A stretch of DNA of 64,000 bases from Marsupella aquatica. Lineage: Eukaryota; Marchantiophyta. Below are positions 1-10,540 of this stretch, piece after piece. The notes beneath the pieces are model-generated. The model was given only the letters and a program-made list of their open reading frames with translations. It was not told the origin of the DNA and ran no database searches. The first letter of the stretch is position 1. Each line of letters starts with the position of its first letter. The DNA lies in contig OZ316891.1 of NCBI GenBank assembly GCA_973895155.1, positions 19,840,001 through 19,904,000 of the forward strand. The letters run 5' to 3'. A program made the translations under genes and the position numbers.

Positions 1-514
1 ATTTTAGAAATAATGAACATGACTTATCCAATCATTTGCTTCAAGAAATAATGAACATGACTTATCCAAATATTATTGGAGTATTATATATTTATAAAAA
101 TTGTAAAACTATAATCAAATATAAAATATATTTGACAAATTCATAAAACATGATAAAGAATGAGTTAAATATATATTATCAAAATAAAATATTCGTAATA
201 ATCAAATTAAATTAAATTTGAGTTCACATCATTATTATTAAAAGTTTTAGAGACCATTGTCTAAAATGGTAGGTCACCATCCAAAGTTAATGATTTAAAC
301 TAAATAATGAGGTGAGTTATGCAATAGAAATATGTGAGATAATATATGCCATGAAAAAATACGTGATATTTTTATTTGACTTCACCAGGTCTTCAAGGGG
401 ATATCGCTTTATGTATAAAATTGATCTCAACTCAATTATAATTATCCATATTCAGATTTTAGTACCAAAATACTATAAATTTTAATGTTTGTCATTAAAT
501 TTATGAATATTCAA
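1..514. other. AT-rich gene-free stretch with a short tandem duplication
   Basis: No coding signal is visible. Near the left edge a 38-bp unit containing AATAATGAACATGACTTATC occurs twice in tandem (about 6-43 and 44-70). The rest is unstructured AT-rich sequence leading into the decayed Copia copy. Confidence 0.5.
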
Positions 515-1090
515 ACCCTGATAAGATGAGGATAAAAAGCTAAGAAGAAATAAGGCTTTATCTTTTCAACGTCCATATTGAGATTAGACAAATTAACAAC
601 TAGGTTGTTGAATTCATCCAAGTGATCTTGAAACTTGTTCCTCTCTTTGAGCCTAAGACTCATCAAGAAAGATTTCTTGTACATGCATTCTCGATAGTAT
701 TTTCCTTAGGACTTTGAACAGAGATACACAATCCGCATAGTCATCTTACTTCTTGATGATATGCGACTTCACATAAAGCATCATTGCATTCATTGCAATC
801 ACTTGTTCTTGCTTCCACCTTTTTAGTGGAATCTCCTCCTCATTATCGTACATCTCTCGAGTAGAGAGAAGATAATCTAGGTCCATAGCATGAATAACTT
901 ATTTCACTTGCTTCTCCCAGAGCAAGTAGTCCGTACACCCATCATATTTTTCCACCTCAAACTTGACACCTCCGAATCTGGATGCCATCTCTTTTCCTTT
1001 TATAACCCCTCTACTCGTTGCATCGGTGATCGTATTGCTGTCACGTGCGCTTTTTTCTGCTCCTCTCTTCACCTTAAATTGTCGTGGTGA
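515..1090 (-). pseudogene. Decayed Copia-type gag (UBN2-like), copy 1
   Basis: Read on the minus strand this encodes a Ty1/Copia gag N-terminal region. Recognisable pieces are SRFGGVKFEVEKYDG, TDYLLWEKQVK, LLSTREMYDNEEEIPLKRW and QEQVIAMNAMMLY. Gag packages element RNA into cytoplasmic particles. It closely matches the better copy at 27.4-28.2 kb, residue by residue in places. At least two in-frame stops (after EKQVK and after HIIKK) and later frame loss show it is dead. No protease, integrase or reverse transcriptase follows, so only the 5' end of the element survives. Confidence 0.8.
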
Positions 1091-1189
1091 TCATCGTGCT
1101 TCAAGCTCCAACTCTTCAAAAATCTCATAAGAAAAAATGACATTTTTCTCAACTTCTCGTAAAATTTAGAACTTATCACCATCGCGTAG

Positions 1190-1600
1190 CCCACAGCCTA
1201 GCTCTCCAACGTTGAAAATCAAAATTAAAACCAAACTCCGACATAAAACTTATTTATTTTTTAGTTGGGATGGATAAAACTTGCAATTCTCTCTCGTTTT
1301 GACCACCTCGGGGAATAACAAAATGTGAACTAGTACTCGATGTTGGAAATGTAATTTAATTTATGCACCGCGCTGCCAACTTTGATGGCTAGCAACTCGC
1401 CAAAGATGAACAAAAAAAGTTACTTTTTGGTAGACGAAATCTTTGATGGATGAACAAAAAATAGCTCTTTGGTTTTGGAGAATATTCTACAACCCTTGTA
1501 AGACCCGATGAGGATTTTGGAAGAGCAATCGAGAGGCTGACACGTGTTCTCAAACCCCCAAAATCCCTTACCATCATTTATCATCAAAATTTGGTCGTAC
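1190..1600 (-). repeat. Copia leader/LTR-like segment shared with 28255-28690
   Basis: This stretch parallels 28255-28690 with the same order of blocks, for example GATGGCTAGCAACT and TTTTGACCACCTC. It lies upstream of gag in both copies, so it should be LTR plus untranslated leader. Both copies read TTGGAGAGCTAGG on the minus strand where Copia elements often have a primer-binding site TTGGTATCAGAGC. The exact LTR ends are not visible. Confidence 0.55.
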
Positions 1601-2190
1601 GCGTAGAAAATACACACGACAGAATATATCCCCCTACACCATCTGCAAGATATCTCACTTGGATGTTGACAAAATCAAGATCTGATTTCAGATTTGGAAA
1701 CTAGACTTCGAGGCGGGAAAGATTGATATAAGAAACGCCCAAACCGAGGAAGTAATGAGGGAGAAAAAAATTGGACAAGATGACAAATTTCTCTCAATCG
1801 CCATAGTCAATTTTAAAATCAACTTTTCACTGAGGAAAATGATACCTTCGTGAATAGGAATGTTGAAGAGTTGCACACGTTGCCTTTAACATTTCCAGTA
1901 GGGAAAATTCACTATGTTTTCCTCTCATTGCGCCAAGTGTCAATCATGAACTCAAAATGATCATCTCACCACGATGTCTTCATTGAACCATAACACTTTG
2001 CGATTGTTCACCCAAGCCGCATGTGACATCAATCAAAAAAATTTAGGTAACACCTCACGCATAGCTTGTCAAAAAACTCAAAACATCTCTTCTTTTTGTC
2101 CCGTCTCACTCGGTTCATAAGTATGAGCAAAGCTGGTACCAAAACATTTTATTTGTTCTGATCCACAAGCTAAGCCTATATGAGTCCAAA
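1600..2190. other. Gene-free spacer
   Basis: Only short, unconvincing open stretches are present on either strand. No repeat structure or recognisable domain is seen between the Copia fragment and the ParB-like gene remnant. Confidence 0.35.
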
Positions 2191-3880
2191 ATAATTGAGG
2201 ATGTCCTAGAAGAACTTGAGACCCTTCAAAACACGGTGAAGGAGAAAGATGAAGAGATTAGTATGATTAGAAAGGATTATGCTGCCAAATATTTTTGAGC
2301 TCAGCGGAACCATCTTCAGACATGTTAGGAGTTGTGCCTAGTTATAAAGGAGATCGCAATTGCTAAGTTGAAGCATGGTTAGCCACCAAAATCCAATCGT
2401 CAATTCATGGTGTTTTGAAATGCGTCTTGAAGGCGACAATTAGAGGTGTTATCTTCAAGGGATCGTTATTGCAAAGCCTAAAAGGTTTTGGAAGTACTTG
2501 GGTGTGCTTGTTGATTGTAAAATTTCAAGCACTAGAGCACCAAAAGAAGAACTTGGTCTTTCTAACAGTGACAGTGAAGGATCGCCTTGATTGTGGATAT
2601 AGCTCAGAGTTCTCTCTTCATGCTGAACAATATTGTTGTGCACATTGTCTAGAGCCAAATGATGCGACAATGAACATAACTTCCTTAGGATTTTTTCATC
2701 CATCTACTTATTGTTTCATGGATCCAGATAATGGTCTCGCTGCCAAGGATGTTGTTGTAGGGCTGGGAAGGATCAATTTTTTGCTCTTTGAAGATTATCA
2801 ATCTCACATTTCTATGACTAGGCATGTTGTTTATGTCATGTCTCTATCTTTATCGAAAGATGACTTGTGGCAGGAGATTGAGATCATTCCAAACATTGCT
2901 TTCTTAAAACCAATTGACAAGGAAATGATTAAACGTTGGGTTATAACCCATCTTGTAGTAAAAGCTTTCAATTTGAAGGAGAAAAGGCACGGACGTCATG
3001 GAGGTGGCCCAAATCGCAAGGCAAGCAAAGTTGTCTAGGAATCTGGATCGTCGTCGAGTTCAAATTCAGGATTGTTGAGTTCACAAGGTACATTGGATGA
3101 ACCAAGCATTGTCCTCAGTGAATCTTTGAGTCCAAAGTTGGTTGGAACACATGAGGTCTTAGAATATGAGGACCTCCAATGAAGAACTTGCGGAGGTGGG
3201 AGGTTTAGAAGCTGAAGGTGAAAAGGACTCTGAAGCTAAGATGGAGGTGCGTTTGCACAAGGAAAAGAAAATAAATTGAATTGAAGAAGACGGTCCTGCT
3301 TCACGGAAGAAATATTATCTTCAAAGATTGCTTTGAATAAAATTGTGGGTTCTAAGAAGGTTGAGAAAGTGAAAGCCCCTCAAACAAAAATCTACAAAAG
3401 CTCAACCGAGGTGAAAGGGCCACAGATTGCAAAGTCCAAACAACCACAGTAGAAGATTCAAGCGACCAAATCTTTTGAACTACAAGATTAGAACAAGGCT
3501 ATCAAGAAGAAGGTTCAAAAGAAGCAAAAAGTTGTTGAAGAGATACCAACGCCCATACCAAAGGGTGTTAGGAAGAAGGAATTATCTAGGAAGGCCTCCA
3601 CGGTGAAGTCTTCCTCTATCGTGAAACACAAGGTCCATCTTCACAAATGGTGAAAAATCAAGTGCAAGACGTATCCACAGACATTGGGGTTACAAGATTA
3701 GATAAGTCTAAACGTGGAAGAAGCCGCAAATGAGAGACTAAGGGCAAGGAAGAGGGTCAGGAAACCAATGTTCCAATGTCAAAGTTCTAAACAACGTAAG
3801 AAAGTGGAGATGATTGAGATGGATGACATGGTTGACATGAATGCTGAGATGAATGTTGACTCAAGTTCTAAAGTAGTCAT
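2190..3880 (+). pseudogene. N-terminal part and lysine-rich linker of a decayed ParB-like-domain gene
   Basis: A short coiled-coil-like stretch (about 2190-2300, residues such as LEELETLQNTVKEKDEEI) is followed by an open segment of 207 codons at 2415-3038 that I do not recognise. It contains HAEQYCCAHCLEP and ends in a basic tail, EKRHGRHGGGPNRKASK. From 3040 to 3880 the plus-strand frames give a long Lys/Ser-rich linker broken by many stops and frame changes (for example KKKVQKKQKVVEEIPTP). Charged linkers of this kind are common in nuclear element-encoded proteins. Its placement directly before the ParB-like segment suggests one former gene; the exon structure is unknown. Confidence 0.45.
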
Positions 3881-3889
3881 TGATTGAGC

Positions 3890-4560
3890 TTGACTTGAGA
3901 GGGCAGAAAAGAGTTTGCAACAGAATAGATGCTGGTATTCTTTTGGGCTGTCAAAAGTCTTCCTCATTCCTCTGATGAATATCTATCCTCCACCGGCAAA
4001 AATTAATGAGCAGTTATTGAACGAGGACCATGTCAACCATCTTGTTCAATTGATGATTTCCAATGCCGGTCAGGAACCTTTGCCTGCAGATCTGGTGCCT
4101 TACAAGATGATTAATGAAGTTTATAGTCTTATTAATCTTTCAGTCAGAGATTTTGACTCAAAACAATTATCCGAGTATCAATTTTTTGCAATTAGTGGTC
4201 AACACTCGACTATGGCCGCTAGAAAAATTATTCAGAGTTGTCAAACGCAATCATCTCTGGTTGAGATTGCCAACCTCCTCAAATTTTGATGTGCCAAAAT
4301 TCTCAAGTGGTCGACACCTGTTAAGGTATTGGTTGAGATTTCACATGCAAACAACTTGTAGGCTGAAGCACATTGTTTCTTGTCACCAAATGGTCATCGA
4401 CCAAGTTAGGCATGCAAGAATGAAATGTTCGGAAATGAATCGACCAGTTTGGCCAGTGCCATTAGGGCAAAAATCTCAAGAATTCCAGGTCTGTTCTTGT
4501 CAACACCATAATTCCTTTTGTGGTCCACACGAGCCTTGTGTAGAATCAGAGACTTGTCTT
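3890..4560 (+). pseudogene. ParB/Spo0J-like nuclease-fold domain fragment
   Basis: The frame at 3915-4289 reads LIPLMNIYPPPAKINEQLL, then HVNHLVQLMISNAGQEP, then EYQFFAISGQHSTMAARKII. This order matches the ParB-like N-terminal fold: a start strand with N/R residues, a helix, then a strand ending in G-(E/Q)-(R/H)-x(4-5)-A-A. In bacteria and phages this fold serves in partition proteins and in DNA-modification enzymes fused to methyltransferases. Another frame continues with HANNL and AEAHCFLSPNGH, which resembles the following helical part. Stops at 4287 and beyond show decay. Assignment is by motif order only; a sulfiredoxin-like variant of the same fold is possible. Confidence 0.5.
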
Positions 4561-5360
4561 TAAGATACCTTCTCGAAAAGTTTGGTTTAGTTAGTCGTTC
4601 TTACAATTTGTTGTTTGTTGGGTTTCAGGATTACGAAGGGTTGGCCAAAGTCACATTGAAAGTGAGTAGCATCAGCAAATATAATTGGGAATATAATTGG
4701 ATTCTTTTTGCATTGGAGAGCCTCTACGAGTTATGGATGTACGTCTGCAATAGTTGGTTGTCAGGTAGTTTGTCTGACAACAATAGAGGGATGACTGGGA
4801 AGAAGAGGGAAGCAAAGCAGCTAACAGGGACAACCTTCAGGGTCTTTGAGGGGGTGCAAGAATCCAACATTACCTCCATCTTTAATAAAGTTCAATCCGG
4901 AGAAGTTCTCTTGATGAAGAGAAGACATGCAAGGACATATATACAATTAATGTCCGATCTTGCAATGAAAGTCAAGTATATAAAAAATCTCAAAGGTGCA
5001 ATCTTGCGGTACTACCATGAGACCTATGAAAATATTTTCAATGTTGGGGCCATTTGGTCAGACGTGATCTGCAAGTTTAATTTCACCAATAAAAAATTGG
5101 ATCAATGTTGTTCAATGGTCAACAATGCTTATTTCAAGAGTTTAGTCAAAGTCTCTTAAACATTGACATGACAGAACCTTTGAAGAATAGGTTACAAAAT
5201 ATTTACCAGAAGAAATTTGGTGGAATTGTCCGCAAGAGAATGGATCCATATCAAATATTTTACTCTGGTAATCTTCTTGCTTCTGCAGAGCCTCCTTTTG
5301 ATTTGACAAGTTGTAGGGAGAGAGTTGCCAAACTCGACTATCTTAACACTTAGCTTTGAT
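4518..5360 (+). pseudogene. C-terminal remnant of the ParB-like gene, unrecognised helical region
   Basis: Open frames at 4518-5159 (213 codons) and 5105-5353 overlap in different frames and probably belonged to one protein. The sequence is rich in predicted helix and basic residues, such as KRRHARTYIQLMSDLAMKVKYIKN, with no motif I can name. It directly follows the ParB-like segment on the same strand. I see no methyltransferase motif here. The methyltransferase half of what may be the same gene family is seen at 24.7-27.4 kb on the other strand. Confidence 0.35.
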
Positions 5361-5435
5361 ATTGCTGACTCTGACGTTGAGCTCACCTATGGTCCAAGCC
5401 CGGATAGGCCATCCGATGAGGACTTAGCATTACTT
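5328..5435 (+). repeat. About 105-bp dispersed repeat, copy 1
   Basis: Contains CTTAACACTTAGCT and CCCGGATAGGCCATCCG followed by GAGGACTTAGCA. The same blocks in the same order occur at 43430-43540 on the plus strand. It is probably a fragment of an LTR or another element end. It overlaps the last codons of the ParB-like gene remnant. Confidence 0.7.
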
Positions 5436-5939
5436 TGTAAACAAGAACATCCAGGGCCTTTAAAAGAAATTGATTTCAATTCAAAGTCCTTAAACATAAC
5501 ATTCCTTAACTCAGTAGCACCACAAATCATAAAAACTTTCATACAAAACCAAGCAAATTGATAACTCAAATAAGGACTATATATTAGTAATTGATTTTGA
5601 GGGAGAGCCAACATCAAAGCTTCCTCCGCAACTGATAGAATGTTTTTTTCATAATCTTCTCATTGTTCAAAACATATCCCCATGTGCCCTCAGTGTAGAT
5701 GCCTGCATCATGATATGATAATGTTGTATGCCTTATACTTCTTTGCCTCACCTTTACATCTTTACCCCCCTTGACATTTATGTGTGATGCGCAAGCATGA
5801 CAACTCCAACGACAATCATGTACCACATAGACATTGGGCTAGTGGAACAAATAGAACCACGTTACTAGAGTAGTTAGAAACATTTTTTGTAACATGCATT
5901 ATCAGTAAAATGTGGTCCATCAAGTTGCAAACATTCATG

Positions 5940-6474
5940 GGCTCAAACTGACTTTCCCAAGTCTAGTGTGCAGAGACCTTCTAATTGCTTCATCACCAGC
6001 AAGCTTTATTTTTTGATACACAGGATCTAAAAACATGTCCACAACAATAAATGATAAATCGGAATCAACAAATCTCTTTGTTTGTCTTGCTCAAATTATC
6101 CTATTGATACCCCTCAAAATACACTAAATCAAAGTTGGTGTATATAAGCTACCATCTTTCTTCTTCACTGGCAAAGTGAATTCAGTCGATAATTCAGCAA
6201 GTTTTGTCTGATCATCCTTCTCAAAAAGATCACCAATGGAATTCTTAGTATCTATTTCTTTCCACTATCTTTACTCATTAAAAAGTTTTTGCGATCACTT
6301 CTCACCGTCTTCAAGTCTAGCTCTCCTACCACCCATTGTAATGTTCAAAGCTTCCACCGCATCAATGCCACCAAATTTAGAAGTTTCCCAATATTCTTTC
6401 TTCCCTAAATACAACCCCTGACAAATACCTCCAAAATCACTTTCAACATTGAGTTCTTTCAGAGTAGATTCCAT
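5940..6474 (-). pseudogene. Decayed Crypton-like tyrosine-recombinase N-terminal region
   Basis: One minus-strand frame starting at ATG 6474 runs through several stops to about 5940. It contains LPVKKKDGSLYTPTLI, then CILRGINRII, then DLSFIVVDMFLDPVYQKIKL and AGDEAI. This order resembles the conserved N-terminal block of Crypton-derived recombinase proteins (charged residues, Gly, Tyr-x-Pro-x-(T/S)-Leu, a Gly-Ile/Leu-x-R step, then F-x(5)-LD). Cryptons integrate DNA with a tyrosine recombinase. The catalytic C-terminal part is not seen. At least six in-frame stops make it non-functional. A further minus-strand frame at 5614-5826 may be its continuation. Confidence 0.45.
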
Positions 6475-6489
6475 CTTTATGTAAAATTA

Positions 6490-7130
6490 ACAAAACAGAA
6501 AACCTTTATATTAAAAAAATATAAATCTAGACATGCAAATTTCAGAAGCCACAAATTGTTGAAAGCTATCTTATGAAACACTACTTGTCAACTAAGAAAG
6601 CGAAAGAAGAGCCTTCAAAGCTAGAAGACACAACTCTCCAATAAATTTCAATGACACCCCACAACTAACCACTCATACTACTATCTAAATACAAGTGAAT
6701 AAAAAAAATTCAGATTCTTATATTCAAGTTTAGACAAATTAGTTCAAAGATTGTGCATTTAAAGTAGTATTTTATATATTTTTCATTCTTGTGTGGACAA
6801 CACAACATAAAGACAACCTACTACACTCGCTCTATGGAAAATAAACTACAATTAAAAAATTAAATCTTGAAGACTTGAAAAATAATGTCTCTCAACCCAG
6901 TTCTTTAACTTTCTTGCATGACCATTTAATTTGAATTTATTATTTTAGAGATTCACTTTTTCTTGTTTGTTACCAAAAATTACTCTAGTTTTGACGTATA
7001 TTAATATCCTAGTTACGAGCCTTATGAGAATAATATCCTCAAAACTTGGGTTACCACCTTCCTTTTAGGGTATTATATTGTACAATGTCCATTAACTAGT
7101 ATATTATCCTATTCAAACAAGTGGTCTAGT
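6490..7130. other. AT-rich gene-free stretch
   Basis: Long A/T runs and no coding signal. I see no repeat unit or motif here before the minisatellite begins. Confidence 0.4.
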
Positions 7131-7138
7131 ATGGATGC

Positions 7139-7515
7139 ATGGGAAAATGGAGTTTATTATGTAAGTGGTTTGTGTTTAAATACTATTGAATCTCATATAT
7201 TGTCAACTGTGAATTGTGTTCAAATATTATTAAGTCTCATATATTGTCAATTAGTTGGTGTGTTCAAATACTATTGAGTCTCATATATATTGTCAATCAG
7301 CTTGTTTGGAATGGGAAGAGCCAGATTATCAAATAAATGAATAGTATTTAAATACTATTAAGTCTCATATATTATCAATGTAAATCAATTGGTGTGACTG
7401 TTCAAATACTATTGAGTCTCATATATGTCAATCATTTAGTCTGGCATGGGAAAAATAAAATTATCCAATAAATAAATAGTGTTCAAATACTATTGAGTCT
7501 CATATTAGCTTCTAC
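7139..7515 (+). repeat. Minisatellite family 1 (TTCAAATACTATTGAGTCTC), left block
   Basis: The core TTCAAATACTATTGAGTCTC, usually followed by ATATATTGTCAAT and sometimes a GGTTATCA-like step, recurs six times at irregular 50-80 bp spacing. The same family is at 57700-58180 on the same strand, beyond the Gypsy element. Confidence 0.8.
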
Positions 7516-7519
7516 AATA

Positions 7520-8045
7520 CAAGATTGTGTCTTTTTTCCCATGGTCATCATTCAAATTTTTAGGGCACAAAAAATAAGAAATCTGGTCAAAGGAATGAAT
7601 AAAGACAAAATAAATTTAGTTTAGTGTGAATGAAAAAGAGTCACACCAATGTCCAAGTAGGAGGGAATCAAATGGGATAAGCAAACAAAAAATGAACACC
7701 ACTAAGACAATACAAAAGGCTCAAGGATGATTCTCCTTCCATGATCCATGATAGGGGGTACTGTACATACTCAATATATAAGGTGTACATACTCAATAGA
7801 GTGAGATAATGCATAGTTTGGGTATAATATTGGAATGAGTTAAATTTCAAATATTATTTCAATCAATAGGGGACTACATACATTAATAAAATAAAACATT
7901 ATTCTCCCAATATTTAGGGTGATTTTTTTACATTCATTTTTTGGGTCATTTTCACAATCAAAAAACCAAAAGTTATAAGGTCCAAAGACATAGTAAAGAT
8001 CGATCATGGCACAGACGTTGATGGCAAGGTGTCGGGAAATGGGCA
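7520..8045. other. AT-rich gene-free stretch between minisatellites
   Basis: No gene or repeat is supported. Short minus-strand open stretches look random in composition. Confidence 0.35.
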
Positions 8046-8130
8046 TATTTTTACTTAACATCTTTTTACTTCATAATATCTTTCACATAACGACCCATTT
8101 GGCACCACATCATCTTTGTACTCGATGACA
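8046..8130 (+). repeat. Minisatellite family 2 (ACATCTTT/ACGACATC), left remnant
   Basis: Short repeats such as ACATCTTTTTACTTCAT and ATCTTTCACATAACGAC match the first units of the larger array at 57200-57650. It is the left-hand partner of that array. Confidence 0.6.
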
Positions 8131-8380
8131 TCTTCTTTTGTTTTAGGTGTTTAGTGACGCAAGGCTTGCACACCAACCACCACCCTGGTTTACTTTTCTT
8201 TTGTCTCAGTTGTTTCTTCCCTTTGTTACCCCTATTGTTACTTTTCTCCCTAGTGTGACCTGGTGACATTCCCTCTGGTATCCCTTTGATGCAATATTGG
8301 TCGTTTAGGTGTATTAACATAGGCCCTCTTGCTTGTTACCTCTTTGTGTCCTTTGTTTGTTTGGGTCTTCTTACCAAGTG
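8131..8380. other. Gene-free transition
   Basis: Pyrimidine-rich sequence with no convincing gene. It separates the family 2 remnant from the GC-rich block. Confidence 0.3.
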
Positions 8381-8404
8381 AAACATAACAATATTTTAAT
8401 TGTT

Positions 8405-8890
8405 TTTTCAAAACTTTTAGAAGCCTCCAAGGGGGCATCAAGCCCGAGGTACCTGAGCAGGTGCGAGGTAAGAGGGCCGAGGGAATTTTTACAAGGCAGG
8501 GGGCCCAAGGTGGCTTGCAGCATTTAAGAGGGGTGGATAGCACCTCCCCAAGAAGGTAGTAGGTGCCCCCACTCCCGAGGAACCAGCCACGAGGGGAGGC
8601 AAGCTCAAGGCAAGCATTAAAGAGGGGGGCTTGACGCCCTATGAGGGACTATTAAGGTGGGGAGGGGCGCTTACAAGGCACCTGGAGCAAGGAGCAAAGG
8701 AGGAAGGGGAGGGGGAGTTTGCAGCTCTCTCCTCTTGGGAGCATTTAATCCCCCGAGCCTGAAGCAACATTTAAGGCAATGGGACAATGAGGAACCCCTC
8801 CCAAGGAGGGCGTACCATCCCCATCATGCAAGAATCCTCTCTTGAGGTGGGGGAATGGGCCCAAGGTGGTAGGAGGCCCTCCAAGGAGTC
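8405..8890 (+). repeat. Purine/GC-rich block with recurring ATTTAAG-type steps
   Basis: A G-rich stretch unlike its AT-rich surroundings. Short related words recur: GCATTTAAGAGGGG near 8521, GCATTAAAGAGGGGGG near 8612, ACTATTAAGGTGGGG near 8648, GCATTTAATCCCCC near 8739, ACATTTAAGGC near 8768. No coding sense is apparent. It may be part of an LTR or a separate non-coding element. Confidence 0.4.
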
Positions 8891-8968
8891 TTGCATGGCT
8901 AGCGGGTGAGTTTGGCTCGACTAAGTGATACCTTGCGATGGGGTTCCGTTTTGCAAGAGATTACTTGG
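8888..8968 (+). repeat. LTR segment shared with 57023-57098 (left end of the Gypsy element)
   Basis: About 75 bp match the block at 57023-57098: ATGGCTAG, GGGTGAGTTTGGCTCGACT, AGTGATACCTTGCG, TGGGGTTCC, then AAGAGATT. On the right it lies inside a clear LTR, so this copy is the surviving end of the 5' LTR of the Gypsy element. The rest of that LTR is not recognisable to its left. Confidence 0.7.
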
Positions 8969-8969
8969 A

Positions 8970-10540
8970 AGAATAAGAGAGGAGCGGATGCTCTCAATTT
9001 TTGAATTGTGTGGACTAGCAAAGGTGCTCAGTGGAGCTTGGTGATTTGTTTGTTTGTTCGTTGTTTGTTGGTGCCGATTGTTGGTGGATGGCTTGTTGAT
9101 CATTGATGAAAGTCACTGGTTGGTGATGATTGACTGAGTGTGGAAGCACTATTGAAATCCTATGAGAGTACTTTGATCAAGATTTGATTTTTGAAACTGT
9201 TTGGTTGGATGCAGAGTGATTAAATCTGATTGCATGGAGAGCTTATGGTAATGGGTACGCTCATTGTACATGCCGATGAATGGTTGTGTAGAAGCTATGT
9301 TTGTTGCTGGTTAGAGAAGGCTTGCTGCAAATTTTTTGTGATGAACAAAGGTTATGCAAAAGCTATGCTGAAATTTTGATAGAACCTATGTTGGATGGAT
9401 AACAACTAGAAGCTTTATTGCAATTTTGGATGGAGTGCCCGATGTGGTTGCATTGGTGAAGTTTGAGTGAAAAATAACTTTAGAGGTGGACATTGTGCAC
9501 TTCTAATGTTCACTCGAATCTTGGTTTGTTATTGACGGTTTTTGGAGGGGATTTGGTGATGGAATTTCAACTGAAATTGTGGTGCAATTGGTTATTTTGT
9601 GGACTTCCATTGTTCACATATTTTGTGTCTAGTTTGGAGGTAAATAGGGGACTACAAACAAAACATGCTTAGAGGCTAACCTAGCTTGTGAGACACATGG
9701 CATCCCAAAGTTATGTGGGTGGCTCACTTAGGGAACCAAATCTACTTTAGTGGGGTTTTAGGAGCAAGTTAAGAGGGGGAATGGGCCTTAGATCCTATTG
9801 GGGCATGGCACGTGGCCAACTTTTGCTTGTGTAGGGCTTCCCAAGGCTAGTAGCGTCTGATTGGCTGCTCCTTTTGCCGTATCCGGTCACGTCCTGGCAC
9901 ATTTTGCTGTATTTGAATGCTCTATACCATATTTTTTGCGGTATCTTCATATTTTGGCCATATCTTTGACATTTGGGCTGATTCCCTGCAATTGCCGTTG
10001 CGGGAAGCTTCCTCTATGATTGTCACAGTAGAAAACCCAAGAGCTCATTTTTGCATTTTGTTCGACACCATTTTGACCCCCCTGTGGTTGAGTGGCCATA
10101 TCTTGGTTGTCGGGACACAACTCGACACATCAATTAAATAGCTACACGCGGTAGCTTGTTGGCTATTCAGATCAATTTTCCGCTTGAAAATTTGAGAATG
10201 TTGATTTTTGGTCATTTTTATGGTACCCTTATTGTGTTGATTGGTGACACTTGTGCACAGGATCGGTTTGTAGCAAGGCCAAGTCTAGAACTTATAGGCG
10301 AGACACACTCGGGGGTTTCACTTCCACAAAAATGGCACATCACATGCGACGAAGGATAGAGTCATTTTATTGGTTTGAGGAAAAACTTAAATTTTTTTGC
10401 AGAAGAACAATAAGGTCTTTTAAATTCAATTTTGAGACATATAAGAACATTAGGGTCTCTCTAACCAATTTTTTAGAATATTCCAAGAATATTCTAACTT
10501 TATAGGGGTTGAAAATAATACTTTTTTTCTTACATTTTAG
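8970..10540 (+). other. Gypsy leader region, no gene
   Basis: Between the LTR fragment and gag there are about 1.5 kb of T/G-rich sequence without convincing coding content. Short open frames at 9917-10505 show no known motif. It is best read as untranslated leader plus decay. Confidence 0.35.
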
